Shown piece after piece: positions 20,053 to 30,769 of a stretch of DNA of 64,000 bases. The notes beneath the pieces were generated by a model that saw nothing but the letters and a program-made list of their open reading frames with translations, made no database searches and was not told where the DNA came from. The translations under genes and the position numbers were made by a program. How positions within the stretch are numbered: the stretch's first letter is position 1; each line of letters opens with the position of its first letter. Source of the stretch: CAVSJA01 sp963728145 (GTDB taxonomy: Bacteria; Bacteroidota; Bacteroidia; Chitinophagales; Chitinophagaceae); contig CAVSJA010000007.1 of the NCBI GenBank assembly GCA_963728145.1, positions 930,001-994,000 of the forward strand, given 5' to 3'.

Positions 20053-22172
20053 TCAATTGCCCGGTGCAAATAAAATTCTTATGCTTTTATAATAGTCAAG
20101 TGTTTTATCCGGTTTTTCATAGTTGGAGGGTATGGGCATTTTGGAGAATGTTTGAAAGTACAACAAACAGGCATTTCGCCACCAGATCGCATCTTTCAAC
20201 TGAATGTTCAACAATTGATTTACTTGCTTGAATCTATCTTTGTCAATATATTTTTCCAGGCTGTTCCATTGTTTGATAAATGATCTCACAGAATCAACAC
20301 CGGTATTATATTTATAGCATAGCTCATTCCATAATGTTCTTCCGCTTTTCATTTTATGATCCCAGGGCACATGATGAAACCATAATAAATATTCATCGGG
20401 GCATTTATTTGACATCTTTAAATTGATTTTGTACTTCAACGCTATATTGCGCCAATGCATTTGTTCCTGTGGCTGTTCTGTCAAACCCAATACCAAGTGC
20501 TATCGGCCCGGTGATAATAAACCGGGTTCCAGTCGGGACGGTTTAATGTATTTCCCCAGGGCATCGGCCCATAATGATGACCGTTACACATAATATGAGT
20601 TAGCCCAACCGGTGTCATATAATTCACCAGTGCTTCACTGGAATGTCATCATAATATCTTTTACAGAATACTAACAGCATTTTTCTTATTTGTAAAAGTT
20701 TGTTTTATCCATTCATCTGCGATTTGCTCTGAAGAAAGTTCATGATCCCAGGCCAATCTTCCTAACGCATACCAGTTGGCCTGTGCAAACGGATGCCCGC
20801 GTCCAGTTTATATCGTTGCCGATATTGCTTACACCTGCCATACCATTCAAATCATGAATTATTCAGCGAACCATCAATTACTTTGGCAACAGTTGAACCT
20901 TTTCCTTTTGTATACGTATCAGCATTCAGGACTTCTTTAAACAATGGCGCTTCATATACAAGATGTGTTCCCTGTCCCAGATACTCCTGGGTAAGCTGAA
21001 ATTCCATCATCAATGGTGTTTGGCATTGCACCAAAAAAAGGAGAAAAGGGTTCTCTTGGTTGAAAATCTATGGGGCCATTCTTTACCTGCACCAATACAT
21101 TTTTTCTGAATTTGCCATCAAGCGGTTTAAATTCTTCATAAGCTTGTTTGAAACGGTCGTCTGAACCCGAACTGTACACAAATGCCCGCCACATTACAAT
21201 TCCATTAAAAGGAGCAACTGCATCAGCCAGCATATTTGCTCCATCGGCATGTGTTCTTTTATAGTCTTGCGGACCGGGCTGTCCTTCACAGTTTGCTTTC
21301 ACTAAAAAGCCACCAAAATCAGGAATTAGTTCATAAATTTCTTTTACCTTTTTCTTCCACCACACCTGCACGGTATCATTCAATGGATCAGCCGTTTTTA
21401 ATCTTCCAATTTCAATCGGAGCACTGAATCTTGCCGTCAGATAAATTTTTATTCCATAGGGACGAAACAGATCTGCCAGTGCCTTTACTTTTTCCAACCA
21501 TGGCTTTCGTGAGTATCGTAGCATTGGCATTTACATTTGTTAAGGACGGTTCCATTAATACCAATGGATGCATTGGCTCTTGCATAATCAATATATCGTT
21601 GATCAATATAATCCGGCAGTGTATGCCAGTTCCAGATGGAAAAACCGGCATAGCCTCTTTCTACTGTTCGGTTGAGATTATCCCAATGATTTAGTATCCT
21701 CAATTTTAATTTTGGAGTGGAAATAATATTAAGTTTTGAAATCGGTTGTTGTGTTTGTAGCCAATCGCAGCAAATGAAACACTCCATACAACAACCCAAT
21801 ATCTGAATTTGCAGTAATGCGAATATTTGTTTTCCATTGGCAATTCCCGATTTTATGGAAAACCCTTCCTGTCCTAATTTTTCATTCTTTTGACCTGTGG
21901 CAATAATGCAGGCTTGCCTGATCCTTCGATGACAAATGATGGGGTCTTTGGCCCAGCCAATCCTGCCAGGGCCGGTTTTTAATTCATCTTTTATTATTTG
22001 AATTGTTGGCGAATTACCTCCAATCGAGATATTCGTTAAAAATTCGTGTCGGTATTGAATTAAGCAGTTCTTTATTATTAACGGGTTTATATCGTAGCCA
22101 GAGATCATAGCCATCTTCTGCTTTTAAAATGGAGGCAATAAGTATGAATATGATAAACAATTCTTTCTTCAT
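20053..22172 (-). pseudogene. aguA: GH67 alpha-glucuronidase, many frame breaks
   Basis: Pieces in all three frames align in order to one GH67 of about 705 residues. From the ATG at 22172 comes a signal peptide, then [87 protein letters not shown] (acid Glu), [14 protein letters not shown] (Asp), [13 protein letters not shown] (Glu), and the C-terminal CPDEYLLWFHHVPWDHKMK. At least nine one-base shifts are needed, near 22040, 21826, 21765, 21545, 21500, 21005, 20860, 20810, 20660 and 20490 (approximate). All core motifs survive. The enzyme removes 4-O-methyl-glucuronic acid from the ends of xylo-oligosaccharides. Its start overlaps the LacI stop (ATGA). Confidence 0.85.
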
Positions 22173-23229
22173 ACTATACCCACATAATTTAATGATGAAC
22201 TTTTTTTCTTCAATGATGATTTTCTGATTATCAGGTCGGATCGGACTACAATAGTTTGAGTATGCTTAATATTTGCAATTCCCTTCAAATGATTGATCAG
22301 GTTTCGGGCGGCGATTTCTCCCATATCCATTCCAGGGTAATGGATGGTTGTTAGTTGCGGTTCTACGATTTTCCCGATGGCATCATTATTAAAACCAACG
22401 ATCGCAATATCGTCCGGGATCACTGATGCCATTGTCTTTCAATGTTTGCATACATACCGCCGCCGAAAAATCATTCGTGATAAAAGCACCATCGGGCAGG
22501 GGTTTCATTTTCAATATTTCCAACGCAGCTTCAATGCCACATTGTTCACTCAGGTCTTTTATCAATACATAGTTCATCATTGAATGGAATATTATTATCA
22601 AACAATGCGTCTATATATCCTTTATGACGCTGTGCATACACATTTCGTTTCAGACTGGCTGTGACCAGCACAATTCTTTTGCATCCCTGTTCGATCAGGT
22701 GTTGTGTCGCCTGGTAACCGCATTTATAATTATCAATGATCACTTTGGTACTTTCACTTTCTTCTTCAACCCGGTCAAAGAATATAACCGGGATGGACCT
22801 GTCGGTAAAGGATTTATAATGATCGAGACCTTTTGTATCAAATGCAAGAGAGGCAATAAGGCCATCCACTCTTTTATGAAAAAGGTTCAGTGCATTTGCC
22901 GCTTCTTTTTCAAAACTCTCGGAAGAGTGAGCAATAATAAGATCATAACCCGCTTCGGTCGTTATCTTTTCAATGCCAGCCAAAACGGAAGTAATGAAGT
23001 TACTGTTCAATTCATGAACGATAACACCAATCGTATTTGTTTTTTGTTTTCGAAGATTGCTTGCAAAGGTGTTATGCCGGTAACCTAGTTCTTTGGCCGC
23101 ATCCTGTATCTTTTTCTTCGTGTTTTTATTGATGGCAGGATGGTTCTTTAAGGCACGGCTTACAGTAGCTGAGGATAGGTCCAGCTTCTGGGCAATATCA
23201 TAGATTGTAACTTCTTTTTTGGGCTTCAT
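22169..23229 (-). CDS. LacI-family transcriptional regulator, two frame breaks
   Basis: From the ATG at 23229 the protein starts with a LacI helix-turn-helix (VTIYDIAQKLDLSSATVSRALKNHP) and hinge, followed by a periplasmic-binding-type sensor domain (TNTIGVIVHELNSNF, PVIFFDRVEEES, GAFITNDFSAAVCMQTLKDNG, DDIAIVGFNNDAIG). Two single-base shifts break it: an extra base in TTTT 22557-22560 (restores DKDLSEQCG) and in CCGGG 22414-22418 (restores SDPDDIAIVGF). Full length would be about 353 residues. Upstream ATGs at 23247 and 23409 lack homology. A 14-bp palindrome lies just before the start and a matching one before susC, so it likely represses itself and the divergent genes until a xylan-derived sugar binds. 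Confidence 0.85.
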
Positions 23230-23232
23230 CGT

Positions 23233-23246
23233 TGCAATCGGTTGCA
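23233..23246. promoter_or_regulatory. LacI-type operator before the LacI gene
   Basis: The sequence TGCAATCGGTTGCA is a palindrome of arms TGCAA/TTGCA around a central CG, the layout used by LacI-family proteins. It lies 4 bp upstream of the LacI start codon. An identical copy, including flanking bases, lies upstream of susC. Repressor binding here would block its own expression. Site identity is seen; binding is inferred. Confidence 0.72.
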
Positions 23247-23669
23247 TAAAAATCGCAAAAAAATTGACATAAAAAACAATTTGTTCCAATTTGTTTTTCG
23301 ATCTGCATTCCCTTGTTACCGGATCTGTTTTTAATATGAAATCGCTTGAGTTTTTTGATCTTAATGATCGCTTCAATATATTGATCAGGCTGTTGAAACG
23401 AGCTTGCATATATGATAAACCGAATAATTAACCTGGCTAACAAGCGTTCAATAGGTAACTGGCGATTCCTTGTTTTCCCTTGTAGAGCCTTGCTTATAAG
23501 ATGGGCATTCCGCCTTATTTTGTTTAAATCAGGGAGTAGTATGCAGCGTTATTAATGGTATGGGAACTCCTATTAGATCGGGTGACCGATCTTCTTGAAT
23601 GAAATCGCTAGCTACTATATTGGCTCGCAATTTTACTCAAACAATTTCAGTCGTCCCGCGGTAATTGAG

Positions 23670-23691
23670 CCGGACCGGCTTTCCGGTCCGG
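23670..23691. repeat. Perfect hairpin in the lacI-susC gap
   Basis: A 9-bp perfect stem (CCGGACCGG / CCGGTCCGG) closes a CTTT loop. No T-run follows on the plus strand, so it is not a normal terminator. It stands about 50 bp upstream of the susC-side operator and may be a transcript end for something else, a protein site or a REP-type element. Confidence 0.55.
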
Positions 23692-23743
23692 GACTTTCCA
23701 GTTCGGCGATTCTAACAAAACACACATTTTTTACACAAAAAAT

Positions 23744-23757
23744 TGCAATCGGTTGCA
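23744..23757. promoter_or_regulatory. LacI-type operator before susC
   Basis: A second exact copy of TGCAATCGGTTGCA, with the flanking TT...T also identical. Its right half overlaps the TTGC that would serve as the -33 element of the susC promoter, so bound repressor would exclude the polymerase. It supports LacI control of SusC/SusD and the downstream genes. Confidence 0.72.
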
Positions 23758-23782
23758 TTTTTTTAAAAAAAACCTATATTCG
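23753..23782 (+). promoter_or_regulatory. susC: Probable susC promoter (Bacteroidota type)
   Basis: TTGC at 23753-23756 and TATATTCG at 23775-23782 are 18 bp apart, close to the Bacteroidota pattern TTTG-N19-TAnnTTTG, with one mismatch in the -7 box. It overlaps the operator. The implied leader to the susC ATG is about 335 nt. Prediction only. Confidence 0.4.
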
Positions 23783-24121
23783 TTTTTCAGAACGCCGGAC
23801 TAATTACCAACTAACGCCATATAAATTAAGTACCAACTGTTGTGCTAATGATTAGCTGCTATATGAAAGATCGCTCCTTTATGGCAAGGGCTGAGTATTG
23901 TGCTCAGTTTAAACTTTCTCCTCTGAACAAAACGAATTCACGCAGTAATTCTTCAGATTTCTTCTTAAATATTACTGGCTACTTAAAACAACTTATAACC
24001 AACATGAACAAGCGATTGAGGTATTGCATCAATATAAGAGATGGGTAGTGAATGCTTGTCCTGCTTCGAATTACTTTATTGATGCATCACCATTATATAT
24101 TATACTACCAAAACGATAAAA

Positions 24122-27100
24122 ATGAAAAATTCTCTCAACCAAAGAAAACTTGCTTTAAGGAGCTTGCTGAAGCTAAGGTCGGTTGCTTTGAGTGTGTTTC
24201 TGCTCTGTGGCTTACTTCTCGGCGGCTTACCGGCTTTTGCCCAGAGCCCGGTGCGGGGAAAAGTTACCAGTGAGACAGGAACACCAGTTGCCGGGGCAGG
24301 GATAACGGTAAAAGGAACCACCACTGGAACGGTGACGGATGACAAAGGTGATTTTTCCATTATGGCGGTCAGGGGCGCAGTGCTTGTCATTTCACACGTA
24401 AGTTACACGGAGAAAGAAGTAACAGTGGGTGACAGTGCAATCGTGAATGTTACATTGAATTTAACAGGCAGAGACCTCGATGAAGTTGTGGTGATAGGTT
24501 ATGGTACTCAGAAAAAAAGAGATGTTACGGGCGCTACCGTAACAGTAAAAGGGGAAACGCTGAACGAGATCAAAGCGCCTAACGTATACAATCAATTGCA
24601 AGGTAGGGCGGCTGGAGTTGATATTGTAAGTAATAGCACTCAAATCGGATCAGCCGGTGAGATACGTATTCGTGGTAATCGTTCCATCACCGGTAATAAC
24701 AATCCATTGGTAGTTGTGGATGGAATGGTATATGGAGGTAGTATCAATGATATCATTCCTGAAAACATAGCAAGTCTCGACGTTTTGAAAGATGCGTCGG
24801 CAACGGCTATTTATGGTTCCCGCGGTTCAAATGGTGTAATAATTATTACTACAAAACGTGGTAGAAGCGGGAAACCCATTACTACATATAATGGCTATGT
24901 CGGTATCACAAAAGCCATGGACACCTGGGAAATTTTCAACGGGCAGGAATACGCGAAATTTAAGGAAGATGCCCGCCAGGGTCAACCTGCATTCCAGACC
25001 AATCCGAATGTGCCCAGTCCTTATCAACTTACTCCAATTGAGCAAACCAACCTGGCAGCAGGCGTAAGCACTGACTGGCAGGATCTGCTATTGACAACCG
25101 GGGTAAGAACAAGCCATGATCTTGGAGTGAGAGGAGGAAATGACAGGACGCAATATTATTTCGGAGTTGGATATTATAAGGAAACGGGTATTATCCATGA
25201 CCAGAACCTCGATCGATTCTCTTTCAGCGTTAACCTTGATCATAAAATGTCAGAGCGAATCAAAGTGGGCTTTACGAGTTTCAACACTATGCTACGTTCA
25301 GACAGGATTGGAACCAACGCTTATGGTAGCGCAACCAGATTGGGATCTTTATATAAACCTTATAATGATGATGGTACAATCAATTTTCAGCCGGCAAGTC
25401 AGCAGGGAGTTGATTTCAACCAGATCAACCCGCTTACATCGATCGGCAACGATGAGTTGATCAAAGCTTTTGCCCGTAGGTACCAGTTTCAGTACAATCT
25501 TTACGGTGAATTGAAGATCATCGATGAACTCAAATTCAGAACCTCATTTGGTTTTGGCTGGTCGCAAACGTTTAACAGCAACTACACCGGTCCAAACACA
25601 GTCTTTAACACGAATGCTACTACAGCCGGATCAAATCTTAGTCAGACGAATGCTGAAGGATGGCAGTATACAATCAATAACTCTTTAGAGTATAATAAGA
25701 CCTTCAATACAAGACATAAACTGCAGGCCCAGGCATTAATGGAAGTTCAAAAGAATCAATTCCAGTCGCAGCAATGGAACGGTCAGGGCGTACCGGCCAA
25801 TTTTATCCAGGATTATAACTGGCAATTGGTAAATACGATTACGGCACAGGCAGGTGCGTATAGCGAGTCAGCATTGATTGGTTATATGGGCCGTGCGATC
25901 TATTCATTCGATGATAAATATCTAGTTACGGCTACCGTAAGAACTGATGGCGCTTCAGTATTGGCATCAGGCAATCAATGGGTAACTTATCCTGCGGTTT
26001 CTGTGGGTTGGAATATTGACCAGGAAAATTTCATGAAAAACGTGGAATTTATCAATGCTCTTAAGTTGAGAGCTGGCTGGGGAATCAGTTCCAATGCCGG
26101 TATCAGTCCTTTTACAACGCTGGGTAGCCTTACATCCAATTTCTACAATTTCGGACAGGGAACTACTCCGGGAGTCAATTATACCAATGGTTACCTTATT
26201 AATACAAGCCCTAACCCCGATCTAACCTGGGAAAAATCGGCAGGCTTCAATTTTGGAGTTGACTTTTCATTGTTTAATAACCGCGTATCTGGTACAATAG
26301 AATATTATAAGGTTAATACCAGCGATATCCTATTGCAAAGAAATCTTCCGCGTAGTAACGGTACCAACTCAATCCTGACAAATGTCGGTGAGACCGAATC
26401 ACACGGAATGGAATTATCTCTTAGCACGATAAATATCAAAAGCCAAAGTGGTTTCGTATGGCGCACCGATTTCAATGCATTCTTCAACAGGGAAAAGATT
26501 GTGGCTTTGCAATTGGGACTTAAGCAGGACATAAATAACGGTTGGTTTGTTGGTCATCCGATAACAGTGATCTATGATGTGAACAAGATTGGTATCTGGC
26601 AAACAAGCGAAGCAACACAGGCTACAGTCTATGGCGCAGCACCCGGAGATATCAAGTTGGAAGACCTTAGCAAGAATAACGCAATTGGAGCAGAGGACAG
26701 ACAGATCTTAGGTAATTTCCAACCTGACCTGGTAGCTGGCCTAACAAGCCATATGGAATTTAAAAACTTTGATTTGAATATCGTGCTGTTTGGTCGTTTT
26801 GGTCAGAGCGTAGTAGCAACCTATTTATCTGCCGATGGTGGCGGTAATGGCTATCCATTCTTCCTGAATAGCCGTGTGAATCAAATGAAAGTGGATTACT
26901 GGACTCCAACAAATCCAACTAACGCGTTCCCTCAACCGGACGCAAGCAGAGATGGATTGCTTTATACATCTACACTCACTTATCGCGATGGTTCCTTTAT
27001 CAAGATCAGAACCATTGACCTGGGCTATAACTTTTCTAAAAAATTGCTTGGCAATTCAGGCATTACAAATCTTAGAGCTTATATATCTGCGCAGAATCCA

Positions 27101-27280
27101 TTCATTCTTTGGTCACCATTGGTGAAGGAAGGTTTGGCTATCGATCCGGAAGGAAATACAACGGGTAATTCAGTGAACTCAACGGCTGGTGGTACACCTG
27201 TTCAGGGTCGCGCAATAACATTGAATATGGGAGTTCCACCTTCCCGCATGTTCACATTTGGAATTGACTTGAAATTTTAA
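24122..27280 (+). CDS. susC: SusC/RagA-type TonB-dependent outer-membrane transporter
   Basis: 1052 residues. A signal peptide ends near PAFAQ (residue ~41), then a carboxypeptidase-regulatory-like domain (VRGKVTSETGTPVAGAGITVKG) and the SusC signature around DLDEVVVIGYGTQKKRDVTGA, where the TonB contact lies. The plug domain follows (NQLQGRAAGVDIVSNS, IRIRGNRSITGNNNPLVVVDG, ATAIYGSRGSNGVIIITTK), then a 22-strand-type barrel ending in FTFGIDLKF with a terminal Phe. With SusD it imports glycan fragments, here probably xylo-oligosaccharides. No N-terminal STN domain is present, so anti-sigma signalling is not expected, and control by LacI fits better. susD follows after 18 bp. Confidence 0.96.
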   Translation: MKNSLNQRKLALRSLLKLRSVALSVFLLCGLLLGGLPAFAQSPVRGKVTSETGTPVAGAGITVKGTTTGTVTDDKGDFSIMAVRGAVLVISHVSYTEKEVTVGDSAIVNVTLNLTGRDLDEVVVIGYGTQKKRDVTGATVTVKGETLNEIKAPNVYNQLQGRAAGVDIVSNSTQIGSAGEIRIRGNRSITGNNNPLVVVDGMVYGGSINDIIPENIASLDVLKDASATAIYGSRGSNGVIIITTKRGRSGKPITTYNGYVGITKAMDTWEIFNGQEYAKFKEDARQGQPAFQTNPNVPSPYQLTPIEQTNLAAGVSTDWQDLLLTTGVRTSHDLGVRGGNDRTQYYFGVGYYKETGIIHDQNLDRFSFSVNLDHKMSERIKVGFTSFNTMLRSDRIGTNAYGSATRLGSLYKPYNDDGTINFQPASQQGVDFNQINPLTSIGNDELIKAFARRYQFQYNLYGELKIIDELKFRTSFGFGWSQTFNSNYTGPNTVFNTNATTAGSNLSQTNAEGWQYTINNSLEYNKTFNTRHKLQAQALMEVQKNQFQSQQWNGQGVPANFIQDYNWQLVNTITAQAGAYSESALIGYMGRAIYSFDDKYLVTATVRTDGASVLASGNQWVTYPAVSVGWNIDQENFMKNVEFINALKLRAGWGISSNAGISPFTTLGSLTSNFYNFGQGTTPGVNYTNGYLINTSPNPDLTWEKSAGFNFGVDFSLFNNRVSGTIEYYKVNTSDILLQRNLPRSNGTNSILTNVGETESHGMELSLSTINIKSQSGFVWRTDFNAFFNREKIVALQLGLKQDINNGWFVGHPITVIYDVNKIGIWQTSEATQATVYGAAPGDIKLEDLSKNNAIGAEDRQILGNFQPDLVAGLTSHMEFKNFDLNIVLFGRFGQSVVATYLSADGGGNGYPFFLNSRVNQMKVDYWTPTNPTNAFPQPDASRDGLLYTSTLTYRDGSFIKIRTIDLGYNFSKKLLGNSGITNLRAYISAQNPFILWSPLVKEGLAIDPEGNTTGNSVNSTAGGTPVQGRAITLNMGVPPSRMFTFGIDLKF

Positions 27281-27298
27281 CCTTTAAATTACTACGTA

Positions 27299-29080
27299 AT
27301 GAAAAATAGAATTTTCATATTCTTCCTGCTTTTCGGAGCAATACTTTCTGCAGCCACAGGGTGCAAGAAATTATTGGAAGAACAACCAAGGACTGGCTTT
27401 GCGCCCACGTTTTTCACAACAGCTGATGGTATCCAGGGAGGTATTGCGGGTATCTATTCCAGTTTCCGTGGACAATGGGGTACACAGGTATGGACGCAAT
27501 TATTCAACGCGGGTACTGATGAAAGTATGAAAGGCGCCGCTGCTGACGTTCAGCACTGGTTTAATTTCAACAATGCGTTGATAAAAAGTAATACAAACGA
27601 CTACCAGGGATTTTGGAATACATTATTTATCGATATCAACACTGCTAATGGTGTATTGCAGTATGGCGGCGACGCTGAAATACCCGCTGCAACCAAGACA
27701 CAGCTATTGGCCCAGGCAAAATTCCTTCGAGCCTTCTGTTACTATTATTTGGTAACTACGTTTGGAGCAGTTCCCCTGCACACAGAGTTTAATACATCAG
27801 CATCCGCTGCTGACGCACCTGCTCCTTTAGCAGATGTATATGCGCAGATCATCAAAGACTTGACTGAATCTTCTGTTGATTTGCCGAATACTCCGGCTGC
27901 AAACACAGGTAAGCCGGGCACCAAGGCAACGGCATTGTTTCTTTTGGCGAAAACGTATCTATGGAGAGGTTGGTCTACAGCAGCTCAACCAAATGATTTC
28001 CAGAATGCATATGCAACTGCAAAAAATCTAATCGACAACAAAGCAACCTATAATCTGAACCTCTTACCTTATTTCGGTGATGTGTTCAGGGAAGGAAGAG
28101 AATACAGTACAGAAGTTATCATGGTAATAGACCATACCAAGGATTTGAAATTCGGTCAGAATTCAGCACCAGGTTCGGGCGCAACAAATGGCGCCGAAAA
28201 TAAATCCAATTTCTTCTGGCGTCCAAATTATCCCACTGTAAATGCAAACTATCCAGCTGGCGGCGGAGCCAATGTTACTGTAAGAGATATCAACAATGGA
28301 CGGCCTTTTCAGCGGATCAGGCCAAATACCAGGTATATAATGGATGTAGCCTTTGCGAATAGAGCTACAGATTCAAGGTACGATGGTACATTCCAAACGG
28401 TATGGCTTTCAAACAGCACTCAAATGTCAGTAAGAGGATCAACTGGCGCAACTACTCCAAGAGGTACGTTGATAAATGGAATTGATACGGCTATTTGGAT
28501 GGCAGACCAGGTTGTTACACCAGGGCGGAGAGCAGCCTTCAAAGGAATAATCTTTGAACCAGATCATTTAGCCGCTTCTGTAAATAAGTACACTGCAAGC
28601 TATTATCCAAGCGTTAGAAAATTCGATGATTCAACAAGAGGTGATTTGAATGACTATTCTGACAGACCTTATATTTTGTTCCGCTTTGCGGAATTGTACC
28701 TGATCGCTGCTGAAGCTGCCATTAAAGGTGGAGCTACCGCACAGGATGCTGCAGATATGATCAATGTACTAAGAACAAGAGCTGCTTTGAAGCTGAATCA
28801 AACACCTGCAGATTATGCAATCGCAGTTGCTGCGCAACAGGTTACCGCAGGGCAAATGACAATAGACTTCTTACTGGATGAACGAAGCCGCGAAATGTTT
28901 GCAGAGGATACCCGCTGGTGGGATCTTGCGCGAACGCAGAAGCTGGTAGAAAGGGTACAATTATATAATACTGAAGGCGCCGCAGGCGTGCAGCCTTTCA
29001 ATATGTTGAGACCTATTCCACAATCACAGATTGACCTGGTGACGGAAGGACCACCATATCCTCAGAATCCAGGATATTAA
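27299..29080 (+). CDS. susD: SusD/RagB-type surface glycan-binding lipoprotein
   Basis: 593 residues. The lipoprotein signal ends ATGC (Cys22), followed by KKLLEEQPRTGF, typical of SusD mature starts. The helical TPR scaffold is visible in AKFLRAFCYYYLVTTFG and in the C-terminal YILFRFAELYLIAAEAAIKGG and DERSREMFAEDTRWWDLAR motifs that mark the family. It forms the lid over the SusC barrel and captures oligosaccharides at the cell surface. It follows susC by 18 bp and is followed by a clear terminator. Confidence 0.95.
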   Translation: MKNRIFIFFLLFGAILSAATGCKKLLEEQPRTGFAPTFFTTADGIQGGIAGIYSSFRGQWGTQVWTQLFNAGTDESMKGAAADVQHWFNFNNALIKSNTNDYQGFWNTLFIDINTANGVLQYGGDAEIPAATKTQLLAQAKFLRAFCYYYLVTTFGAVPLHTEFNTSASAADAPAPLADVYAQIIKDLTESSVDLPNTPAANTGKPGTKATALFLLAKTYLWRGWSTAAQPNDFQNAYATAKNLIDNKATYNLNLLPYFGDVFREGREYSTEVIMVIDHTKDLKFGQNSAPGSGATNGAENKSNFFWRPNYPTVNANYPAGGGANVTVRDINNGRPFQRIRPNTRYIMDVAFANRATDSRYDGTFQTVWLSNSTQMSVRGSTGATTPRGTLINGIDTAIWMADQVVTPGRRAAFKGIIFEPDHLAASVNKYTASYYPSVRKFDDSTRGDLNDYSDRPYILFRFAELYLIAAEAAIKGGATAQDAADMINVLRTRAALKLNQTPADYAIAVAAQQVTAGQMTIDFLLDERSREMFAEDTRWWDLARTQKLVERVQLYNTEGAAGVQPFNMLRPIPQSQIDLVTEGPPYPQNPGY

Positions 29081-29125
29081 TAATGGGTGACATTTTTGTT
29101 GTGTTGTGATTTCTATCTTTGAAAG

Positions 29126-29165
29126 ACCGGGGAAAAGGATCGTCATCCCCGGTTTTCATTTTTTA
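29126..29165 (+). terminator. Rho-independent terminator after susD
   Basis: An 8-bp stem ACCGGGGA/TCCCCGGT (29126-29133, 29146-29153) with a 12-nt loop is followed by TTTCATTTTTT. It lies 46 bp after the susD stop and separates the SusC/D transcript from the haloperoxidase group. Confidence 0.75.
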
Positions 29166-29207
29166 ATGACCGGCGTTGATTAATTCCATAAAAAAACAGT
29201 CCTTAGG

Positions 29208-29215
29208 TATCTTTG
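29208..29215 (+). promoter_or_regulatory. Possible -7 box before the haloperoxidase-like gene
   Basis: TATCTTTG is an exact match to the Bacteroidota TAnnTTTG box, 71 bp before the next start codon and just after the susD terminator. No good -33 TTTG is seen at the usual distance, so support is partial. Confidence 0.35.
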
Positions 29216-29286
29216 AAACAAATTTTGAATTCATTGAATTTGGTGGATGATAACTTTTTCTCAAAAGTTATTTAATGTTGTAAAGT

Positions 29287-30748
29287 ATGCTTACTATGAA
29301 AAGACTTTTCAGATTCTTCCTTTTATTCTTTATAGTTCCAGCTTGTACAGAAATAGAACAATCAACCACTGTGCCGGTTGGAGAAAACAACATGGCTTAT
29401 AAGTGGGGAGAGATAGCAATGATTGCGACGGCCAACAATACCGAAAAATTCACTCCGCGTCCCACTGTTACTTCAAGATTTTTGGGCCTCATCTGGACTG
29501 CAGTGTTTGATGCATGGTCAAGATATGATTCAGTGGCTGTTCCTGTCTATTTACAAAATGTGGATCGTCGTCCTGCATCAGAACGAACATTGAGAAATAA
29601 AGAGATTGCAATTAGTTATGCGGCATACCGCGCAATGATGGAATATTATTCTTCTGATTCGGTAATGCTTACTGAAAAAATGAAGGCATTTGGATTTGAT
29701 CCTTCCAATCATTCTCTTGATCCAACAACACCGGAAGGAATAGGAAATCTTGCAGCAAAGACAGTTATTGAAGCAAGAATGAATGATGGTTCGAATCAGG
29801 CCGGTAACATGAAAGGATCTGACGGTAAACCCTATTCTGATTATACAGGTTATCATCCTGTCAATCCGCCAGACACGATGAATGATATTAAACGCTGGCA
29901 GCCGAAATATTTTTCAGATGGCAAGGGAGGACGATTTGCTCCATCATGTCTTACTGCACATTGGCATTTGGTAAAACCTTTGCTATTGGATTCTGCAAAT
30001 CAATTCAGGTGCGGTACTCCGCCAGCAGATTGGATCAGAGGAGTTGAAAAATGAAGTTACTGAGGTTGTAAACTATCAGGCAAATTTAACCAATGAACAA
30101 AAAGCATTGGTTGAATTTATGCGGGATGGTCCACGATCAGTTCAGCAGGCGGGACATTGGTTTATGTTTTCACAGGATGTTTCAAAAAGAGATAAACATA
30201 CGCTTGATGATGATGTAAAAATGTTTTTCATGGTTGAAGCTGCTGCAATGGATGCATTTATCGCATGCTGGGATACAAAGATGACTTACGATTTTGCCAG
30301 GCCTTATACTTTAGTTCATTACTTATTTAAGGACAAAAAAATAAAAGGCTGGGCTGGACCTGATAAGGGATGGGGGGAAATCAAAGGCCAGGATTGGAGG
30401 CCATATTCACCTGATGCATTTTTATGTCCCGCATTTCCAAGTTATGTTTCCGGACATAGTACGGTGAGTGGAGCTTGTTCGGAAGTACTACGCCTTTTCA
30501 CAGGAAGTGATAGTTTCGGAATCGAAGTAAAAAGAATTCCGGGTGAACTGACCGAGCCAAACAATTTGGGAGAACCGGTTTACCTGAAATTTGCAACATT
30601 TACAGAAACCGCAGAACAGGCAGGTATCTCGCGCGTTATGGGTGGCTATCATATACCCATGGAAAACACAGAAGGATTAAAACTCGGCAGAAACGTGGGT
30701 AATCTCGTTTTCAAAAAATGCCAATCCTATATAAATGGAACTAGGTAA
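29287..30748 (+). CDS. Vanadium-dependent haloperoxidase/PAP2-like lipoprotein, frameshifted
   Basis: Two frames (29287-30054, 30044-30748) join at the A5 run 30047-30051; dropping one A restores GVENEVTEVVNYQ. The start may be 29287 or the ATG at 29296. The signal ends FIVPAC, so it is a lipoprotein. The full oxyanion site of the PAP2/vanadium-haloperoxidase fold is present in the second half: K-x6-RP in KMTYDFARP, PSYVSGHS with the His, and SR-x5-H in SRVMGGYH. The N-terminal half resembles the long haloperoxidase-like proteins of Bacteroidota (FDAWSRYDSVAV). It could oxidise halides or act as a phosphatase, and sequence alone does not decide. It is followed 21 bp later by the FG-GAP protein. 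Confidence 0.8.
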
Positions 30749-30769
30749 TATTCAATTAAACCTGGATTG

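Larger units (their letters stand above)
23230..24121. other. Divergent regulatory region between LacI and susC
   Basis: About 890 bp without a convincing gene. It holds two copies of the LacI-type operator, a strong GC hairpin at 23670-23691, a likely susC promoter near 23753-23782, and a 10-bp direct repeat (CAATTTGTTC/CAATTTGTTT) near 23278-23297. A long susC leader of over 300 nt is implied. Short reading frames here cross the operator and show no family resemblance. Confidence 0.6.

Noticed and set aside
19266..22601. Programmed frameshifting or phase variation
   Set aside because: Too many breaks, in short runs of two to six bases, without slippery-site structure. Sequence error or decay fits better.
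23595..23855. 86-codon plus-strand frame in the lacI-susC gap
   Set aside because: It spans the operator and promoter and has no recognisable protein pattern.
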